The notes under the pieces were generated by a model. It was not told the origin of the DNA. It saw nothing but the letters and a program-made list of their open reading frames with translations, and did not search any database. Both the position numbers and the translations under genes were made by a program. From Pseudomonadota bacterium (GTDB lineage Bacteria > Bdellovibrionota_B > Oligoflexia > Silvanigrellales > Silvanigrellaceae), in contig RFOM01000003.1 of assembly GCA_009926615.1 (NCBI GenBank), positions 41,191 to 105,190 on the forward strand: DNA of 64,000 bases. Reading direction: 5' to 3'. Position 1 is the stretch's first letter. Each line of letters starts with the position of its first letter. This document shows, piece after piece, positions 9,203-17,799 of the stretch.

Positions 9203-11251
9203 TTGTGGGAAGTCCCGAAGGTGCCACAATTGCACTCAGAGGAATCCTCAGTTTTGACGCTTGAACACCATTCGAGAAGCAAAAATCACGACGACGTCCG
9301 TAAGCGCGACGGAGCGCAGCGGGAACAGTCGAGGCTCGCCGCCAAATACCCCGTGGCTCTCAGTCAGCGTCCCGCATGGATCAGCAAGACTCCGCGGCAG
9401 CTTGAGTTCGTCTTTTTTGACCTTGAAACAACCGGCGGCAACCCGTCGAACAGTGAAGTTATCGAAATTGCAGCGATCAAAGAACGCGACGGCAAGGAAG
9501 TCGGCCGCTATCAAACGCTCGTCAATCCGCGCAGGCATATTCCCCGTCCGGTGCGCGAGATAACCGGCATCGATCAAAGTATGGTCAAAGACGCTCCGGT
9601 CATCGAAGATGTCATTGATGACCTGCTGGCCTTTATCGGCGACGGAGTGCTGGTCTCACACGGAGTTCTCAACGATTTTTCGTTTATTGCCCATTATGCA
9701 AGAAAGATCCGTGCGCAGGAACTCTCAAATTTTTATGTCTGCACGCATCTGCTCGTTTCCAATTTCCTTCCGAATATCCCCGTAAAAAGTCTTTCGGGTG
9801 TGGCAAATTATTTTAATCTCCCCGTCGGCAATGCTCACCGCGCAATGGCCGATGCCGAAATGACCAAAGATGTTTTTTGGGAAATCCAGAAGGTCTGCGA
9901 ACGCAATGGATTCAAGTCATTTGAAGATCTGTTGAAGATACAGGCTGACAACCAGACGCTGAACCGTTTGGGGCCGGGCTTGCTGTCGCACCATGTCGAG
10001 AAGGCACCGTCGACTCCCGGCTTGCTATATCTTTTTAACTCATCCCGTGAAGTTGCCTACATGTCGGCAACTCCGAATATCCGCAAATCACTGATGAACG
10101 TGACAGAGCTGAGTGACGAGCGTGATTTCAACCGCCTTCTGGTCGACGTCACGGATTTCAAATTCGAGCGCACGCCCCACTTTCTTGCTGCTTTGCTGCA
10201 GGAAAAGAAGGAACTGAAAAAGCTTGAACTTTCCGTCGATCCGCGGAAGTTTGAAGGGCGCGGCGAAGACACGGTGCAGATTCTCCTGCCCGCTGATTTG
10301 CTTGAGTACTGGGAAGCAAACCCTTCAGTCTTGCCCTTTTCCATTCCGGGTTCACATCATCGTGTGACAGAGGAAGGTTTTCTGCTCGGCGAAGGTCTGG
10401 ACACTGCCGATTCCGACGATGACATTCCTGCACAACGCAACCGCCTTCCCGAGCAGGAGCGCAATCAGTATGTATATGCTCATCTGGCCAATGCCGGACG
10501 TGAGCAGCTCAAGGTGCCGATTCGAAAAACACGAAGGCTCGTCAATGCCGTCTCCAACCCGAAATACAAACTGAGCAGATTTGCGGACAGCAAGCGTTCG
10601 GCAGTTCACATGGGTCATCTTGTGTCAGGAACAGGCTGGTATTTCGGTCCTTTCGATCAGCCCAAATTGACCAGACGCAAACTTGAAGAACTGCTTGTGA
10701 TCTGGCCGTTCCATGATGTGACTCTGCCTGTGGACCAGAGAGCCGAAATGCTGGCGCATTTCATGCAGGTTTTGCTCGGGCGTTTTGATGACGAGATCCA
10801 GCGCATCTCAAAACTGAAGAATTCGGTGAAAAACATTTTTCACCCGTTGAAACGCCGTCAGTTGAGTCAGGTAGTCGATTTGCTCAAGGCACTGCGCTCG
10901 GAAGGATATGCGCTGGCATCTCAGGCACATCCGCGCACCGGCCTCGTTGTCTTGACCAACAATGACACCAAAGAACTGGACATTGCGGTTGTCGTGCGCG
11001 GCCGCATCAGACAACAGCTGAAGCTTCCCGTGGAAGAAGCGGACAAACTTCGTTCATCCCGATTTTTCACCCGACTCATGCTCCCATATCACAACGAACT
11101 CTTTCAGTCGGACGAATGTCTCGAATTCAATGAAGACATCTGCAGCGACCTTGAACTCTTTGCCCACTGGTTTGCGCGAAGGCGGGGAGAAGGCGAATGG
11201 GTCGATTTTCAGACCATCGCGGCGCTGTACAACCCTCACGCATCAGAATAA
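9203..11251 (+). CDS. DnaQ-type 3'-5' exonuclease with degenerate GIY-YIG-like region
   Basis: An N-terminal DEDDh exonuclease domain (about residues 68-235) shows all the catalytic positions: FDLETTG (Asp, Glu), HGVLNDFSFI (Asp), and HRAMADAEMT (His, Asp). It is followed, near residues 268-300, by PGLLYLFNSSREVAYMSATPNIRKSL, which resembles the start of the UvrC/Cho GIY-YIG nuclease domain, where a typical member has PGVY-F and Y-GKA. Here the second motif reads YMSA, so this nuclease is probably inactive. The remaining 330 residues are unassigned. DnaQ-UvrC-like fusions are known in other bacteria. The start codon is uncertain: the frame has no early ATG, and TTG 9203, GTG 9221 and TTG 9254 are candidates. 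A role in DNA repair is inferred. Confidence 0.85.
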   Translation: MWEVPKVPQLHSEESSVLTLEHHSRSKNHDDVRKRDGAQREQSRLAAKYPVALSQRPAWISKTPRQLEFVFFDLETTGGNPSNSEVIEIAAIKERDGKEVGRYQTLVNPRRHIPRPVREITGIDQSMVKDAPVIEDVIDDLLAFIGDGVLVSHGVLNDFSFIAHYARKIRAQELSNFYVCTHLLVSNFLPNIPVKSLSGVANYFNLPVGNAHRAMADAEMTKDVFWEIQKVCERNGFKSFEDLLKIQADNQTLNRLGPGLLSHHVEKAPSTPGLLYLFNSSREVAYMSATPNIRKSLMNVTELSDERDFNRLLVDVTDFKFERTPHFLAALLQEKKELKKLELSVDPRKFEGRGEDTVQILLPADLLEYWEANPSVLPFSIPGSHHRVTEEGFLLGEGLDTADSDDDIPAQRNRLPEQERNQYVYAHLANAGREQLKVPIRKTRRLVNAVSNPKYKLSRFADSKRSAVHMGHLVSGTGWYFGPFDQPKLTRRKLEELLVIWPFHDVTLPVDQRAEMLAHFMQVLLGRFDDEIQRISKLKNSVKNIFHPLKRRQLSQVVDLLKALRSEGYALASQAHPRTGLVVLTNNDTKELDIAVVVRGRIRQQLKLPVEEADKLRSSRFFTRLMLPYHNELFQSDECLEFNEDICSDLELFAHWFARRRGEGEWVDFQTIAALYNPHASE

Positions 11252-11336
11252 ACTCAGCTCTCAATATTCCACGGGCAATCCGCTGTGAAGGTGACGACAC
11301 GCCTCGGCGGATACGCATCGAGAAGGGTAGCAAGCA

Positions 11337-12407
11337 ATGAGCAAGACAGTCTTCACATTTGGAAAATTGGCCGCGGCAGCAGGCCTCTTTTTGCTTCTCA
11401 GGCCCTCGTCTGGTTTTTCGCAGACAAACCAGACAGCATCGCCCAAGCTCCCGGTTGCCGCAATTCCGCAGACTCTGACAGCCGAGACACTGGACGCCGT
11501 GATTGTGACCGTCGCCGACGAGCCCGTTCTTCTCAGTGAACTGCAGCAGGCTGTTTTTCAAATTACAAACAGAACCACAAAGCTCAACGCTCTCGGAAAA
11601 CTCACCGGCGGAACTCTTTCGCCGAAAGACGCAGAAATGATCCTCGAGCAGCTGATCAATCAGAAAATTTTGTCGCTGCGGACGCGGGAGCTCGGTTTAA
11701 ATCTCAGCGAAGACGAACTTGATTCCGAAATCAGAGGGTTTCTTCAGCAACAAAATATTTCCGAAGAAAAATTTCAGGAACTTCTGAAAGCCGAAGGGCA
11801 GTCTGTCGATTCGCATCGTGATGAATTCAGAAAGCAGGTCGAAACACAGCGGTTTATTGGCAGAGTTATTAGACCACTTGTCAGTGTTACTGATGATCAA
11901 GTTCGAGGATTTTATTTACAGCAGACCGCCGACAGGGAAAAGTCCCAGCTTGTCCGGCTGCGCAGTCTGATGATCGATATTCCTTCCGGCCTCTCCAGTG
12001 ACGAACTGCAGTCGAAAAGAAAACACATCGAAGCAATACGCAGGGACATCGATACAGGGCGGCCATTTGCAGAGCTTGTGCAAATATACTCGGAAGCCAA
12101 GAATGCACTTCAGACCAAAGGCGAGCTTCCTCCGAAACCTCTCAATGAACTGCCGGAAAAACTGCGGGATCGCATCAAAGGAAAGACTCCGCCGCTTGTC
12201 GTCGGACCGATTGATCTCGGAACCTCTGTTTTCTTTTTTGAGTACCTTGGAACCGAGCTTGGTGACCAAAAGGAATATGAGCGCCTGAAACCCCAATTCG
12301 AGGCCAAACTTCTTGACATTAAATTCCGTGAGAGACTCGACGAATATCTGAGAACCGAAAGAAACAAAGTTAAGGTCAACCGCAGAAATATCAGGTTTGT
12401 CCGCTGA
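11337..12407 (+). CDS. SurA-like periplasmic chaperone / peptidyl-prolyl isomerase
   Basis: A 356-residue exported protein. The N-terminus has a Lys followed by a hydrophobic run and Ser/Gly residues ending near residue 29, a Sec signal peptide. Residues about 55-185 match the SurA N-terminal chaperone domain: a start like IVTVADEPVLLSEL, then MILEQLINQKIL, then long helices with ISEEKFQELL. A parvulin-like rotamase domain follows (about 195-310), containing PFAELVQIYSE and, near the end, VVGPIDLG. It would escort outer-membrane proteins in the periplasm. The AAGGG upstream of ATG 11337 fits a ribosome binding site. The degree of rotamase activity is unclear, because several parvulin active-site positions are hard to place by eye. 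Confidence 0.85.
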   Translation: MSKTVFTFGKLAAAAGLFLLLRPSSGFSQTNQTASPKLPVAAIPQTLTAETLDAVIVTVADEPVLLSELQQAVFQITNRTTKLNALGKLTGGTLSPKDAEMILEQLINQKILSLRTRELGLNLSEDELDSEIRGFLQQQNISEEKFQELLKAEGQSVDSHRDEFRKQVETQRFIGRVIRPLVSVTDDQVRGFYLQQTADREKSQLVRLRSLMIDIPSGLSSDELQSKRKHIEAIRRDIDTGRPFAELVQIYSEAKNALQTKGELPPKPLNELPEKLRDRIKGKTPPLVVGPIDLGTSVFFFEYLGTELGDQKEYERLKPQFEAKLLDIKFRERLDEYLRTERNKVKVNRRNIRFVR

Positions 12408-12424
12408 GAACTTTTGTCCGCGGA

Positions 12425-13567
12425 TTACTGCTTCTTTGTATTGCCGAAAATCTGCCATTTCTTTTTCATTTCAGGCGGGGCCGAGGTCTCATCGACAACC
12501 TGACTGAGCGGAACGCTCTGAGGCGGAGCCGAAAGATCCTTCTCCGTAAAAACAACGTCGGAGAACTCGCTTGAAACGGGACCCTCGGAGGATGAGTCGG
12601 CCAATCCGATTCTCGACTGCGGAATTGTGGAATACACAGCCGCATCGGGCCTTGATTCCGCTGCTTCGGACACACCCGCCGGTGCAATACCGATATTGCC
12701 GACCTGAGAAAGCGGATACTGACTTTGATTGAATGCCGCTGCAGAAGACTGCACCGGCTTTTGCTCCGGACGCAGCTGGGCGGATGCACCGCCAATCAGG
12801 TCTTCGGAAATCTCTTCGTCACTTTCTTTGCGGCGAAGTCGGGCGACAAGCCCGACGATGATTCCTGCACTGACAAACGCGATGACCCAGTACAGCAGCC
12901 CTCCGGTCAATCCCTTCGCCGAACTTTCGCCTGTCAACTGATTGCCGTTGAATTCGAGTGACGTCATGAAGGGATAGAAATTTTCAAGATTCTTGTCGAA
13001 GTTGATCCGATGATCAGAGAGCGTCACCCGATACCGCACTTTGTCGGTACCTGTAACGAGAATTGCCTGTCCTGCATCGTGCCCGTCAGCCACAAAGGAA
13101 ACATAGTAAAGAAAAGCGCTGCGTCCGTTGGGCAAATCGTCGATTAAATTTTTTTGAAAAATTTTAAATTGAGTTGCGGCACCGTTGAACCGTATGAAAC
13201 TTTCTTCGATTTCTTTGGCTACGTTTTCCAGTGTCTCTTTGGTAAAAGCGACGGGCTTCTTCGCAACGGCAACGGTTATGCTGGGATCGGCAATCAGGCC
13301 GCCGGGCAGTTTCACCCGCGGCGCGCGCTCGGACGGGCGAAGCGTTACGGCAAGTCCGCCGGCTCCCGATTCTGCATTCCAGTTGGCAGGAACACGAATT
13401 TTGAATTCCTGACCAGGTTCTTTGTACTCAAATACACTTTCGGGAACGCTAATCTTCGGCGGGCCCTTTGCAAGAGCACCGGCCGGAAAGCCGGCCTGCG
13501 CAGAAACCAAAAATAACGCAGCAATAAGAACTTTTCTGCAGAAAATTGCCAGACACTCACACAGCAT
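12425..13567 (-). CDS. Exported membrane-anchored protein, PsbP/DcrB-like domain (tentative)
   Basis: About 380 residues. A short Sec-type signal (hydrophobic run at about 9-25, cleavage around AGALA) is followed by a domain that begins PESVFEYKEPGQEFKIRVPANW. It continues through a conserved-looking FQKNLIDDLPNGRSAFLYYVSF and a closing YPFMTSLEF. This pattern resembles the PsbP/DcrB-type fold seen in small exported proteins, but I am not certain. A single transmembrane helix follows at about 214-235 (LLYWVIAFVSAGIIVGLVA), then a cytoplasmic, low-complexity Ser/Pro/Gln tail. The start ATG 13567 overlaps the stop of the upstream TPR gene (13557), so the two are probably coupled. The frame is open further upstream, but that part is inside the neighbour. 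Confidence 0.75.
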   Translation of the reverse strand: MLCECLAIFCRKVLIAALFLVSAQAGFPAGALAKGPPKISVPESVFEYKEPGQEFKIRVPANWNAESGAGGLAVTLRPSERAPRVKLPGGLIADPSITVAVAKKPVAFTKETLENVAKEIEESFIRFNGAATQFKIFQKNLIDDLPNGRSAFLYYVSFVADGHDAGQAILVTGTDKVRYRVTLSDHRINFDKNLENFYPFMTSLEFNGNQLTGESSAKGLTGGLLYWVIAFVSAGIIVGLVARLRRKESDEEISEDLIGGASAQLRPEQKPVQSSAAAFNQSQYPLSQVGNIGIAPAGVSEAAESRPDAAVYSTIPQSRIGLADSSSEGPVSSEFSDVVFTEKDLSAPPQSVPLSQVVDETSAPPEMKKKWQIFGNTKKQ

Positions 13568-15116
13568 GCTGCAGGGCCTCGTGGGTATGAACCAATCGCA
13601 ACGATCGCTCCACTGCCCGCACCACACCCTCGCTGGTCTCAGGATCGGTATCCAGAAAAAATACAGGCGACTGGGCAGAGAAGTTTTCACACCCGAAGAA
13701 GTCGAGCAGTGCGGTCGTCTCGCGGCCGAGCTGAAGATCAAGAGGAGTTTCGAGTTCCTGATAGCGGCCGACACAGGCTGCAAAACCATATCGTGCATCA
13801 GGCGTAACATCACTCAAAGAGCACATCACACCCACAACCTGCTGCTGGCCTGTACGCCAGTCATTGCTGCCGAACCGCCGTGCGACAAGAACCAAATCAC
13901 CTTTTCTGAGCGCATCGGGGGCGCGCATGAGCAAACTGGGGTGCTTTCTGAAATTTACGACATCGTGATCTTCTACAGACAGGATCCACGCTCTCGGAGC
14001 TGATTCCTGTACACCCGCGTTCTTTGCATTCGGGCGATCCTGATTTGTGACGGCCGCAGTCTGCACATCGGAGGCTCTTATTTCGCTCAGGGCGAGGCGC
14101 AGGGACGCTTCCGAAAGTCCCAATTTTTCGGCGGCAGTGATAGCCGAAGACAGAGCCTCAATCGCTTCGTCCCGATATTGATCCATGCGATAGCGTTCAA
14201 AAAGACGCTTGCAGAGCGCGCCCAAGGTCGCCTCGTAGTCGTAATCGGACGCTGCAAAGAGTGACCGCGAAGACACGAGAATATCACGTGCCGCAAGAAG
14301 ATCGCCCGTCTTTTCGAGACTGTTTGCCAAGGCGACCAGTGCATCCGGATTTTCGGGATTGTCGGCTACAAGCTCCTGCAATACGCGCACGGCCTCGCTC
14401 CAGTGACCCTGAGCCACCGCAAGACGCGCGGCACCCCAAAACGGCTCCGGACAGCGCGGAAAACGCTCGTGAATCATTTCGAATGCGCGTGAAGCTTCTT
14501 CAAGATAGTCGTTCTCAAGCGCATAAATCAGATAGTTGCGGGCAAGAAAGTAGTTCTCGTTGTTTCTCACATTCAGAGCCTGCAAATACTGCAGGCCTTT
14601 TTCACGCCTTATTCTCTGAGGAGATTCGGCGTTGTACACGGCCACCGACTCGACGTGCAAAATACTCTTCCGGTATTGAGTCTTGTTCAGAAACCGGATT
14701 ATTTTTGCAGAGAATCTGCGTTCGCCGCAGTAGGCAAGCGAAAGAACACTCAAAGACAGGAATGAAGCTGACGAGTGGCGGAGACCAAGCAGGTGCCTTG
14801 CGAGGCTCTTGAGAGCAGAAAAGTTGTGATCGGCGCGCAGAGCTTCAATCCAGAATCGATACAGCCTGAAGGTTGCACGATAACCGCAGCCGGCTGCAAT
14901 CACCCGTGCCGCAAGATCTTCTACCTCGTCGGTTGCACCCTTCCAAAAGAGCAGCTCGCAACAGCGCAGCGCTGCCCTGACATCCTTCGAACTCAGGTTG
15001 CCGCCCTGCAGCGCCCGTCCGACCTTTGCCCGCAGTGGCTCAATCTCGGGATTGAAGGTTCCCGATGCATTAAGATTTGCGTGAGGATAGAATCTGTTAC
15101 CGCGGCGTTCACCCAT
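13557..15116 (-). CDS. TPR-repeat protein with putative PUA/EVE-like C-terminal domain
   Basis: A 519-residue cytoplasmic protein. The middle (about 150-310) consists of paired helices with TPR-type spacing, for example RFPRCPEPFWGAARLAVAQGH and NPDALVALANSLEKTGDLLAA. The C-terminal part (about 370-500) begins with APRAWILSV, passes GDLVLVARR and QVVGVMCSL, and resembles a beta-barrel such as the EVE, ASCH or PUA fold that binds modified bases or RNA; this is a pattern impression. The start is decided by an excellent AAGGAG eight bases upstream of ATG 15116; the frame is open to 15152 without any such site. Its last bases overlap the next gene, the membrane protein. The function is unknown. 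Confidence 0.75.
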   Translation of the reverse strand: MGERRGNRFYPHANLNASGTFNPEIEPLRAKVGRALQGGNLSSKDVRAALRCCELLFWKGATDEVEDLAARVIAAGCGYRATFRLYRFWIEALRADHNFSALKSLARHLLGLRHSSASFLSLSVLSLAYCGERRFSAKIIRFLNKTQYRKSILHVESVAVYNAESPQRIRREKGLQYLQALNVRNNENYFLARNYLIYALENDYLEEASRAFEMIHERFPRCPEPFWGAARLAVAQGHWSEAVRVLQELVADNPENPDALVALANSLEKTGDLLAARDILVSSRSLFAASDYDYEATLGALCKRLFERYRMDQYRDEAIEALSSAITAAEKLGLSEASLRLALSEIRASDVQTAAVTNQDRPNAKNAGVQESAPRAWILSVEDHDVVNFRKHPSLLMRAPDALRKGDLVLVARRFGSNDWRTGQQQVVGVMCSLSDVTPDARYGFAACVGRYQELETPLDLQLGRETTALLDFFGCENFSAQSPVFFLDTDPETSEGVVRAVERSLRLVHTHEALQHAV

Positions 15117-15248
15117 ATTCAAAACTCCTTCCGGCTGTCCTGAGATTAGCAACCGCGAAGGGTATCGGTGAGGAACAAAACTTCACTGAGCAGGCTTACG
15201 TCAAAGCCGGTTACCGGGATGAAAATCCGAGCAGGCAAAAGTGTCCCC

Positions 15249-17711
15249 TCAGAACTCAACAACCTGATCTGCAAAGCGAAGAAACTCTTCTCTGTTTTCG
15301 AGGACGACAAAGCTTGCACCACGGGAAACCATCATGCGGAGCAAACGACCCAGTGTGGCGATGTCCGGCGTGTGCAAACCCGTGCCCGGATGCAAAAGCA
15401 AAAACCAAGATCCCTCGAGCTGCGAGCGCCTTAATTCAAGAGTCAGGGTCAATCTTTGCAGCTCTCCTCCGCTCAGCGAGTCCATTCCCTGACCCAATGT
15501 GATGTAGCCGAGACCAAACTCGAGCGCTGCAGACAGACGACTCTCAATTAACCGGACGTGAGCGAAAAATTTGCGCGCTTCATCCAAACTCAAATTCATT
15601 ATTTCAGCCAGATTGAGACCCTTGAATCTTGGAATCAGACTTTTCTGGGACAATTTGGTTCCCAGACATTCTTCGCAACCGACTTCGACCGGCGGACCGA
15701 AGCGCTGCGGGATCTCGATGTATCCCCGCCCTTCGCAGGAAGGACATCGGCCGACTTTTGAATTCCACGAAAAATGAGATGCCGTGAGTCCCATGACCTG
15801 CGATTGGGGCAACTTCGCGAAAATTTCGCGCATCGGAACAAGTACATCCAATGCGGCTGCGACCGTTCTCCGCGACGTGCGAACCAAGCTTCCCGGCCGG
15901 ACGTCATGCAGGGAATTCACAAGAATTGTGCCCTCGGGCCGAAATTGACAAAACTCAAGCGAACCGGCTTTTGGTATCTGCAATTCCAGCATTTTTTCCA
16001 GAGCAGGCCAAACACACAGCTCGATGAACGACCCCTTTCCGCGACCGGCCTCACCGCGGATTAAAGTCAGGCTGGCTTGGGGAAGTTTTATCGACTTCTT
16101 CTGTGCGGTGCGCACAGAAATGTTTTCCAGCACAAGAGCGCCGGCAATTTTTTCATCTTTCTCTTTTTTTTCTTCCGGAGCTTTCCGGCTTCTGAGGTTG
16201 GGTCGTGCCGGCCTGAAAAATCCCTGCGTCAGAGCAGAGGCAGCAGCCTCAAAAAGTGAGTTCTCTTTTGCCAGAAGCATTTCTGCAATCTGACTTTCCC
16301 CGCAAAACCGGTCGACAATTTTTCCGCCCAGTCGTCCGGCCCCCGGTCCCATCAGGAAAACTTCGTCGCACTTTCTCAGAAATTGAGGATGATGTTCTAC
16401 GACAAGCACGGAGGAGCCGTTTTCAACAAGTCTGCCCAAGACCTGAACCAGCTGATTAACCTCGGCGCCCGTGAGGCCCTGACATGGTTCATCCATAATA
16501 TAGAGCGCGCCGCGCAGCTGATTTGAAATCATTGATGCGAGCCTTAAACGCTGCAAATCACCCGGCGAAAGACTTGCTCCTTCGCGGTTGAGGGTCAGGT
16601 GTCCCAAACCAAGCTGACACATGGTCTCGACCAGTCGCAGCGCTTCAGACAAAACCTGAAGGCGCGCCCGCTCGGTTCCTGCATCGGGCTGAAAGGAAAT
16701 TTTCAAATGATGCAGCAGTTCCGCGACCGGCGTGCGGTGAAGGGATTCGAATAAAAGGGACTGGACGCGGACTATCGGTCTTGCCGGATTCAGGCGGCTG
16801 CCGGAACATTTCCTGCAGGGATAAATATCAGCCGGCAGATCTTCGTCCTGCGAGCCCGTACCCGCGCAGGTTTCACAGCGTGCAAGAGACGAATGACTGA
16901 AATATCGCGGATCAAGCCGCGGCGCACTCTCACCGCACTGAGGGCAGGCAGACCTTGTATTGAATTTCTGCGATGAAGATTTTTGTTCAATTTTGACAAC
17001 GCCCTTGCCGTATTCCAAAGCCTGACTGACGGCTCTTTCCAGTCGTGCACGGCGCTCGGGCAGGACTTGGACGGCATCGATCATGACTTCAATTGTATTC
17101 AGTTTCTTGGCATCGATGACGATTCGCTGTTCTTCGTCCTGCAGAGAATATGTTTGACCGTTGATGCGCATTTTGGAAAAACCGAGTTGCCTGAATTTTT
17201 CGATCTCCTGCGCGAAAGCACCTTTTCTTTTCTCGACAATCGGAGCTGTAACGGTGATCTTTTCACCGGCAAACGAAGTCTCAATCCTCGACATCAGTTC
17301 ACGGAACGGGGTTGCGCGCAGCGGAATATCGCAATTGCGGCAGTGCACTTCTCCGAACGCTGCGTAATAGACGCGCAGCAGATCGCTCACACCCGAAATG
17401 GTTCCGACGGTCGACAATTTGCCGGCAACACCCTGCCGCTGGGACAACCCGAGCGCCGCCGGCAGCCCGCGTATCGCTTTGAATTTTGGCCGCACCGTTC
17501 TGGACCAGAACGAGTGCCCCATAAGATGAACCGGAGCATGACTGGCATCCGCAAACCGACGAAATGCCTCGACGTAAAGCGTGTCAAAAATCAGACTCGA
17601 CTTTCCCGAGCCGCTGACGCCGGTAAATGCGATTAATTTGTTTTTCGGGATGTCCACATCAACAGACTGCAAGTTGTGCTCATGTGCACCTTTTACCTCT
17701 ATCGTCTGCAT
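15249..17711 (-). CDS. UvrA paralogue with one degenerate ATPase site, no insertion domain
   Basis: An 820-residue relative of the UvrA damage-recognition ATPase (usually about 940). NBD1 is intact in its own motifs: Walker A GVSGSGKSS (31-39), Walker B LYIMDEP (403-409), switch His440. NBD1 has a deviant signature, LSPGD (381-385). NBD2 keeps the signature LSGGE (746-750) but has a broken Walker A (GEAGRGKG, 553-560), no Walker B acids (LLLHP, 771-775), and Asn806 in place of the switch His. Zinc pairs are seen at 256/259 with 279/282, at 299/302, and at 656/659 with 679/682. The insertion domain between the second and third CxxC pairs, about 115 residues in E. coli, is reduced to roughly 15. 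The UvrB-binding region seems present. It is probably not the main UvrA. Confidence 0.9.
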   Translation of the reverse strand: MQTIEVKGAHEHNLQSVDVDIPKNKLIAFTGVSGSGKSSLIFDTLYVEAFRRFADASHAPVHLMGHSFWSRTVRPKFKAIRGLPAALGLSQRQGVAGKLSTVGTISGVSDLLRVYYAAFGEVHCRNCDIPLRATPFRELMSRIETSFAGEKITVTAPIVEKRKGAFAQEIEKFRQLGFSKMRINGQTYSLQDEEQRIVIDAKKLNTIEVMIDAVQVLPERRARLERAVSQALEYGKGVVKIEQKSSSQKFNTRSACPQCGESAPRLDPRYFSHSSLARCETCAGTGSQDEDLPADIYPCRKCSGSRLNPARPIVRVQSLLFESLHRTPVAELLHHLKISFQPDAGTERARLQVLSEALRLVETMCQLGLGHLTLNREGASLSPGDLQRLRLASMISNQLRGALYIMDEPCQGLTGAEVNQLVQVLGRLVENGSSVLVVEHHPQFLRKCDEVFLMGPGAGRLGGKIVDRFCGESQIAEMLLAKENSLFEAAASALTQGFFRPARPNLRSRKAPEEKKEKDEKIAGALVLENISVRTAQKKSIKLPQASLTLIRGEAGRGKGSFIELCVWPALEKMLELQIPKAGSLEFCQFRPEGTILVNSLHDVRPGSLVRTSRRTVAAALDVLVPMREIFAKLPQSQVMGLTASHFSWNSKVGRCPSCEGRGYIEIPQRFGPPVEVGCEECLGTKLSQKSLIPRFKGLNLAEIMNLSLDEARKFFAHVRLIESRLSAALEFGLGYITLGQGMDSLSGGELQRLTLTLELRRSQLEGSWFLLLHPGTGLHTPDIATLGRLLRMMVSRGASFVVLENREEFLRFADQVVEF

Positions 17712-17799
17712 TTTGCCTCTCCATGCGATGTCCCGACATTGACGCCGTGCGCACTATATCAGAGTCGGGTAGGATTAATTGAGCCCTGTGCGGGAGAAA

